Shown: one piece after another, positions 7,764 through 11,034 of the stretch
Layout: every line of letters starts with the position of its first letter
Numbering within the stretch: the first letter of the stretch is position 1
Assembly (NCBI GenBank): GCA_016209805.1
Contig: JACQVJ010000118.1
Span: forward strand, 1-11,034
From: Ignavibacteriota bacterium
Lineage (GTDB): Bacteria; Bacteroidota; Ignavibacteria; UBA10030; UBA6906
Direction: 5' to 3'
Length of the DNA: 11,034 nucleotides
The notes under the pieces: model-generated
What the model was told of the DNA's origin: nothing
The model's database searches: none
The model's input: only the letters and a program-made list of their open reading frames with translations
Translations under genes and position numbers: made by a program

Positions 7764-8378
7764 ATGGATTCGAAATCAATATGGTTTGAGGTTACAATTG
7801 CTGGATTAGTGCACTTCTTGGCCTTAGTCTTTTTCGTCCTCGCGTGTTTTCAGATCGGCAGCCTCCCAACTGTGGCAAACGTTGAGCACTACCTTCCTTA
7901 CGTATCGGCTCTCGTAATTGGCTTCTCGTATGTTATCGGTCTGTCAGCACACTATGTTGTTCCGATCGTTGGTGAGAAACTACTCCCCGATTCGTGGCGG
8001 AAGTGGTTACGACATCAACACGAGACTCCTCCTTCAGCAGATGTAGCATCCTTGACCGTTAAGGCTCTCTTGTACGGGAACGAGGTTCTATTTCAATTGC
8101 GACGAAGGATCTATAACACTCTGGTTCTTTTTAGATTGCTTACATCAGGATTCTTCTGCCTGGGGATCTCTGCAAGTTTGTGGATGTATCGAACTGAAAC
8201 TGGTGTGTTGTGGTGGTTTCCGGCTCCTACCGGGTTCTTGCTGGGCATATTGTTCGCGTGGCTGTACAGTCTCCAGTATCCAAAATACGCCTCGATTGAG
8301 AACGCGACGGTCCAGGAAATTGGTCGTCGAAGTGGCAGCCTAACTTCTCTAAAAAGGAGGAAGTCCCATCCGCCGTAG
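7764..8378 (+). CDS. Hypothetical four-helix membrane protein
   Basis: 204 residues; I do not recognise the family. ATG 7764 follows GGGAG at 7751-7755, eight bases upstream. Hydrophobic segments lie at about 8-29, 44-66, 121-141 and 150-170, giving two helical hairpins separated by a polar stretch (about 70-118, with EKLLPDSWRKWLRHQHETPP and QLRRR). Basic residues around 79-84 and 112-116 suggest by the positive-inside rule that the loop between helices 2 and 3 is cytoplasmic, so both ends would be cytoplasmic too. The C-terminal tail (about 185-204, GRRSGSLTSLKRRKSHPP) is basic and its last codons lie in a palindromic repeat, so the natural end of the gene may have been altered. It stands alone between a terminator and a convergent gene pair, so the neighbourhood gives little clue to its role. 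Confidence 0.65.
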   Translation: MDSKSIWFEVTIAGLVHFLALVFFVLACFQIGSLPTVANVEHYLPYVSALVIGFSYVIGLSAHYVVPIVGEKLLPDSWRKWLRHQHETPPSADVASLTVKALLYGNEVLFQLRRRIYNTLVLFRLLTSGFFCLGISASLWMYRTETGVLWWFPAPTGFLLGILFAWLYSLQYPKYASIENATVQEIGRRSGSLTSLKRRKSHPP

Positions 8379-8445
8379 GGACGAGGTCTCGTCCTGCAAG
8401 GCGGGACGGACAAGAGGCGATAGAGATTCCCGTGGTGAATCGGGA
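8363..8445. repeat. Cluster of nested palindromes (REP/MITE-like)
   Basis: Four inverted repeats are packed here: GTCCC (8363-8367) with GGGAC (8378-8382); GGACGAG (8379-8385) with CTCGTCC (8388-8394); GTCCTGC (8391-8397) with GCGGGAC (8401-8407, one G-T pair); and TCCCG (8428-8432) with CGGGA (8441-8445). Several compete for the same bases. The unit covers the stop of the membrane protein gene (8376-8378) and nearly all of the gap to DUF2442. There is no T tract, so it is not a standard terminator, though it could stop transcripts from both converging genes. The GTAGGGACGAGGTCTCGTCC style resembles short interspersed palindromic repeats seen in many genomes; only one copy is in the window. 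Confidence 0.5.
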
Positions 8446-8458
8446 TTAGCTCCAATCG

Positions 8459-8707
8459 TCATGCAGTTGCACGAATGCATGAGTGAAGGAACTCTGGCGA
8501 GAAGTCTGCCCCGTTCTCCCAAACAATCGTATGAAGTTCGGGGTGGACTTTGAATTGTCGAAAGCGGTCCTGGTCTTTGAGAGGCTCGAAAACGGGTCCC
8601 CATAGTTCGTCTTTGAGATCGACTTCACCCTCTAAATCATCACTGAACCGCAACCAGACAACATACTGGTCGACATAACGTGCTTCGATAACTCTTGGAA
8701 TCATCAT
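8459..8707 (-). CDS. DUF2442 domain protein
   Basis: 82 residues covering a whole DUF2442 domain: 'VVWLRFSDDLEGEVDL' (16-31), 'GPVFEPLKDQDRFRQF' (37-52), then 'TIVWENGADFSPEFL' (60-74). The last eight residues (HSCIRATA) are unlike the usual ending. Two adjacent ATGs (8707 and 8704 on the minus strand) could start it; GGAG about nine bases upstream of the first, inside the end of the upstream gene, supports the pair. Its start lies four bases after the stop of the DUF4160 gene, so the two are almost surely co-translated. DUF2442 proteins very often travel with DUF4160 and are listed as possible toxin-antitoxin or regulatory partners; the biochemical role is not established as far as I know. 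Confidence 0.85.
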   Translation of the reverse strand: MMIPRVIEARYVDQYVVWLRFSDDLEGEVDLKDELWGPVFEPLKDQDRFRQFKVHPELHTIVWENGADFSPEFLHSCIRATA

Positions 8708-8711
8708 GGGA

Positions 8712-8969
8712 TTACTCCAGTGGCGAGATTCTCTTCAAAGGTTGTCGCAGCTTGGCAAGCTCCCAATTCTCCAGAAGCTCAGACTTGTGGAGGTCGAGCC
8801 ACTCCATCACATGAGCCAAAGCTCGTTTGGGGAATTGCCCGGAAACGACTCCGGTTTCGACAGCGACAGTGATTTCGTATTCTCCATACTTTGCGTGGAA
8901 ATGGGGTGGTGAATGATCACGATAGAACATGGCGATGACAATTCCGAGAAACCTGCTAATCTCTAGCAT
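8712..8969 (-). CDS. DUF4160 domain protein
   Basis: 85 residues from the ATG at 8969 (minus strand), which places 'MLEISRFLGIVIAMFY' at the N-terminus as in DUF4160 proteins. The core motif 'DHSPPHFHAKYGEYE' (18-32) is intact, followed by 'VETGVVSGQFPKRAL' and 'VMEWLDLHKSELLENWE' (54-70). The open frame continues upstream to an ATG at 9086, but those 39 residues are unlike the family, so the shorter start is preferred even though no clear Shine-Dalgarno precedes it. It is first in a two-gene unit with DUF2442, four bases apart. The pair is commonly proposed as a small toxin-antitoxin-like module by gene association; I cannot say from sequence which partner would be toxic. It is divergent from the beta-lactamase gene, with 140 bases between the two starts. 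Confidence 0.85.
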   Translation of the reverse strand: MLEISRFLGIVIAMFYRDHSPPHFHAKYGEYEITVAVETGVVSGQFPKRALAHVMEWLDLHKSELLENWELAKLRQPLKRISPLE

Positions 8970-9024
8970 GGTGAATTGTACGGGAATTCCCTCACTTGCG
9001 CAACAACCTAACCTCTTCATGAAG

Positions 9025-9035
9025 GGACAATGTCC
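9025..9035. promoter_or_regulatory. Palindrome in the divergent gap (operator candidate)
   Basis: GGACA-A-TGTCC is a perfect inverted repeat with a one-base centre, lying between the divergent starts of DUF4160 (8969) and the beta-lactamase (9110). Its position suits an operator shared by both genes, but 5-base arms can arise by chance. It is not the BlaI/MecI pattern (TACAnnTGTA), and no blaI or blaR-like gene is in the window. Confidence 0.2.
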
Positions 9036-9109
9036 ATTCTGCACTACGAACAAGAATAGGTAATCAAGAGGATGCCCGACCTTCATTCCCCACTATCAGG
9101 ATTGCTGAT

Positions 9110-9901
9110 ATGAACTTCCCCTCGCTTTTGATGCTATTACTGTCGACCAATGGAGGTCACGATTCCGTTAACCTTCTCGATAACTTTCAAGGTCATGACG
9201 GAACCATCGTTGTATATGATCAACGGAGAGATTACTTCACGATTGTCAATGAGAGTCGGGCGAACAGACGCTTCTCGCCTTTCTCTACATTCAAGATTCC
9301 CAACTCGGTCATTGCCCTGGAAACAGGGGTTGTCGGAGAGATAGATGAAGTGGTTCCGTGGGACACCACAAGATATCCTCGTGAGGAATGGTGGCCGGCG
9401 CAATGGATCGGCAAGCACACTCTGCGCAGTGCAATCAAGTTCTCAGTCGTTCCGATCTATCGTACCATCGCCAGCCGTGTCGGTCCTGACCGGATGAGGC
9501 AATACATCGATGACTTTGAGTACGGAAACAGGGACATCTCTTCAGGCATCGACAACTTCTGGCTCAATGGGAGTCTGAGGATCTCTGCCATGGAGCAGAT
9601 CGAGTTTTTGAGGGAGTTCTATAATTACTGGCTGGCAGTGTCACCGACTTCGATTGATGAAGTCAAGAAGATCCTGATTCAAGAAAAGACAGAGAACTAT
9701 GTGCTCAGCGCCAAGACCGGAGGCGGCGACAAAAGCGAGCAGGGAGGGAAGGCGTTCGGCTGGTATGTTGGATATGTCGAGCGAGATGGCAACGTCTTCT
9801 ACTTTGCGCTCAATATTGAAGCAGAGAGTTTCAGTGAGATCATGAAGCTCAGGGTTGATGTTGCGAGGAGTATCTTGAAAGAGCTGAAGATAATAGATTG
9901 A
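9110..9901 (+). CDS. Class D (OXA-type) beta-lactamase
   Basis: 263 residues, a normal length for class D. Every hallmark motif is present in order: S59-T-F-K62 (catalytic Ser and the Lys that is carbamylated in the family) within 'FSPFSTFKIPNS'; S112-V-V (SxV); Y138-G-N (YGN); W151 in 'FWLNGSLRISAMEQIEFL' (the Trp that shields the carbamylated Lys); K202-T-G; and 'AFGWYVGYVERDGNVFYFA'. It should be an active periplasmic serine beta-lactamase; spectrum cannot be predicted. The N-terminus is short: the active Ser is at 59 versus about 67-70 in common OXA enzymes, and the leader MNFPSLLMLLLS lacks basic residues, so the signal peptide is weak. No alternative ATG, GTG or TTG exists in frame back to a stop at 9020-9022, and only a weak AGGA (9098-9101) precedes the start. 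No integron integrase or IS is next to it, so it could be a resident gene. An unrelated penicillin-binding role is unlikely given YGN plus the Trp. Confidence 0.9.
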   Translation: MNFPSLLMLLLSTNGGHDSVNLLDNFQGHDGTIVVYDQRRDYFTIVNESRANRRFSPFSTFKIPNSVIALETGVVGEIDEVVPWDTTRYPREEWWPAQWIGKHTLRSAIKFSVVPIYRTIASRVGPDRMRQYIDDFEYGNRDISSGIDNFWLNGSLRISAMEQIEFLREFYNYWLAVSPTSIDEVKKILIQEKTENYVLSAKTGGGDKSEQGGKAFGWYVGYVERDGNVFYFALNIEAESFSEIMKLRVDVARSILKELKIID

Positions 9902-9962
9902 TCCGTGCAACTCACGAATGTTGAGTGATATCTACAACCGGACCTAACGTGGCCGTTACACT

Positions 9963-9968
9963 GGGAGG
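9963..9968 (+). promoter_or_regulatory. Strong Shine-Dalgarno for the hydrolase gene
   Basis: GGGAGG lies five bases before ATG 9974, the best ribosome binding site in the window, and decides the start. The 72-base gap after the beta-lactamase also holds a small hairpin TAACG-TGGC-CGTTA (9945-9958) but no clear promoter, so the two genes may share a transcript. Confidence 0.6.
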
Positions 9969-9973
9969 AAGAG

Positions 9974-10771
9974 ATGAAGTCATCTGCCATTCTTTTGTTG
10001 ATCACCTGTTACACAGCTTCAATGCCTGCTCAAGACTTTGCTTTGAAGCAACTCAACGATTCACCACGCCACCACGAGTGGGTTGCGATACCATCCGGGA
10101 AGCGGAGTCTCCACTGCTTCGTTGCTTATCCGGAGAAAAAGGAGAAATCTCTGGTTGCTATTATCATCCATGAGAACCGCGGGTTGACCGATTGGGTACG
10201 GAGCTTTGCAGACCAACTGGCGGGAATCGGTTACGTTGCCATCGCTCCAGATCTCTTGTCCGGCTTCGATGAGAAACACAGCAGGACAAGTGATTTCAAC
10301 AGCTCAGACGATGCGCGGAACGCCCTTTATCAACTTCCCCCCGATCAAGTTACCAACGACCTGCTTGCCGTGCAGAAATATGCTTCTGATGTTCCATCCT
10401 CGAATGGAAAGACGGTTGTCATAGGATTTTGCTGGGGTGGTGCGCAGTCGTTTCGCCTCGCGACGAATGCCGATGACCTATCGGCTGCGCTGGTCTTCTA
10501 CGGTTCGTCTCCCGACGCTGACAGGATTCCGCGAATCACCGCTCCTGTCTACGGCTTCTACGCTGAGAACGACGAGCGGATCAACGCGGGCATTCCCGAA
10601 ACCAGCGCGCTCATGAAGAAGTATGGCAAAACGTACGACTTTGTGACCTACAAAGGTGCCGGCCATGCATTCATGAGGAGTGGCGATGATCCTGCGGGTT
10701 CCAAGGAAAACAGGAAAGCCCGGAACGACTCGTGGGAGCGACTAAAAAAGATTCTGTCGCAGATTGAGTAG
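9974..10771 (+). CDS. Exported dienelactone hydrolase family protein
   Basis: 265 residues with an alpha/beta-hydrolase fold. A signal peptide spans about 1-19 (MKSSAILLLITCYTASMPA, cut before QD), so the enzyme acts in the periplasm or outside. Dienelactone-hydrolase signatures: 'IIIHENRGL' (63-71, with the conserved Glu at 67), nucleophile C153 in GFCWGG, acid D200 in 'FYAENDERIN', and H231 in 'GAGHAFMR'. The Cys-Asp-His triad is complete. The family hydrolyses lactones and esters; the classic substrate, dienelactone from chloroaromatic breakdown, is unlikely here because no such pathway gene is nearby and the protein is exported. A carboxylesterase on an unknown substrate is the safer reading. 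It follows the beta-lactamase by 72 bases on the same strand and converges on the LptF/G-like gene, with 26 bases between their stops. Confidence 0.85.
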   Translation: MKSSAILLLITCYTASMPAQDFALKQLNDSPRHHEWVAIPSGKRSLHCFVAYPEKKEKSLVAIIIHENRGLTDWVRSFADQLAGIGYVAIAPDLLSGFDEKHSRTSDFNSSDDARNALYQLPPDQVTNDLLAVQKYASDVPSSNGKTVVIGFCWGGAQSFRLATNADDLSAALVFYGSSPDADRIPRITAPVYGFYAENDERINAGIPETSALMKKYGKTYDFVTYKGAGHAFMRSGDDPAGSKENRKARNDSWERLKKILSQIE

Positions 10772-10777
10772 GAATTC

Positions 10778-10794
10778 GAGGCAGCGGCTTCCTC
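10778..10794. terminator. Weak hairpin between convergent genes
   Basis: GAGG (10778-10781) pairs with CCTC (10791-10794), with a C-T mismatch and then AG/CT closing a three-base loop. TTTCTATTTC follows on the plus strand. Situated between the stops of the hydrolase (10771) and the LptF/G-like gene (10800, minus). Short stem, so low certainty. Confidence 0.3.
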
Positions 10795-10797
10795 TTT

Positions 10798-11034
10798 CTA
10801 TTTCTGTACCCGTAAGATTACGACGACAGCCGCACAAAAGAAAATGATATTTGCCATCCACGCTGTGAGAAGAGGGTTGATGTCGCCGTTGTATCCAAAC
10901 ACCTGACTCACTTTCATGAAGATTAGATAGATAAAGCAAATCAATAGGCTGATGCCAAGTTGTACCCCCACGCCGCCGCGCCGCTTGACGGAAGAGAAAG
11001 GGACTCCGAACAACACCACGATCATGCTTGCAAA
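10798..11034 (-). CDS. LptF/LptG-family LPS-export permease, C-terminal part (partial)
   Basis: The frame runs off the right edge, leaving the last 78 residues and a TAG stop. The visible part reads FASMIVVLFGVPFSS, then 'VKRRGGVGVQLGISLLIC', 'FMKVSQVFGYNGDINPLL' and 'AWMANIIFFCAAVVVI', which is the C-terminal membrane region of YjgP/YjgQ (LptF/LptG) permeases: the 'GVPF.S...RRGG' turn, a helix, a small extracytoplasmic loop with 'G..G.....L.AW.', and a final helix ending in LRVQK. In the family these inner-membrane proteins work with the ATPase LptB to extract lipopolysaccharide and pass it to LptC. LptF and LptG cannot be told apart from this end. Its 5' part and neighbours lie outside the window. 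Confidence 0.88.
   Translation of the reverse strand, partial: FASMIVVLFGVPFSSVKRRGGVGVQLGISLLICFIYLIFMKVSQVFGYNGDINPLLTAWMANIIFFCAAVVVILRVQK

Noticed and set aside
9025..9035. BlaI/MecI operator upstream of the beta-lactamase
   Set aside because: The palindrome has a one-base centre and outer GG/CC, unlike TACAnnTGTA, and no regulator gene is nearby; kept only as a generic operator candidate.
8970..9086. N-terminal extension of the DUF4160 frame back to the ATG at 9086
   Set aside because: The 39 extra residues do not resemble the family, whose proteins begin at the MLEISRF equivalent.
9942..9958. ACCTAAC near GTTACAC after the beta-lactamase, recalling an integron attC core (RYYYAAC/GTTRRRY)
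   Set aside because: GTTACAC does not fit GTTRRRY, the spacing is far too short, and no integrase or cassette series is present.

Overview
The window looks like a chromosomal segment of a Gram-negative member of the Bacteroidota/Chlorobiota side of the FCB group, most like Ignavibacteria or a relative. This rests on protein style, not on any database search: a PorV-like barrel end, a type IX secretion (T9SS) C-terminal domain on an M6-like protein, a DUF5683-like protein, and a peptidase/propeller/barrel outer-membrane fusion. No rRNA, tRNA, CRISPR array, transposase, integrase or phage gene was seen.

Left block (about 1-7655), all on the + strand and tightly spaced, probably one transcription unit: (i) the last 41 codons of a PorV/PorQ-like outer-membrane protein; (ii) a 1084-residue exported protein with an M6 (immune inhibitor A-like) peptidase fold, FG-GAP/VCBS-type propeller repeats and a T9SS sorting domain, whose zinc motif is destroyed; (iii) a 1078-residue outer-membrane protein joining a gluzincin peptidase with an intact HEFTH motif, a TolB-like propeller and a C-terminal beta-barrel; (iv) a 300-residue exported DUF5683-like protein. 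A hairpin with a T tract ends the block at 7623-7654. Gaps of 45, 17 and 16 bases suggest co-expression. The theme is the cell surface: a T9SS shuttle-like protein, a likely T9SS cargo and a surface metallopeptidase.

Right block (about 7656-10800) is a mixed, accessory-looking set: a four-helix membrane protein of unknown function (+); a convergent DUF4160/DUF2442 pair (-), an arrangement often listed as toxin-antitoxin-like; then, divergent from the pair, a complete class D (OXA-type) beta-lactamase (+) and an exported dienelactone-hydrolase-family protein (+). A cluster of nested palindromes lies between the membrane protein and DUF2442 and supplies the 3' end of the membrane protein gene.

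Right edge: the C-terminal end of an LptF/LptG-family lipopolysaccharide-export permease (-) runs off the window, again marking a Gram-negative cell.

Most worth following up: the catalytically dead M6-like T9SS cargo next to an intact peptidase-propeller-barrel fusion, and the divergent class D beta-lactamase beside the DUF4160/DUF2442 pair.
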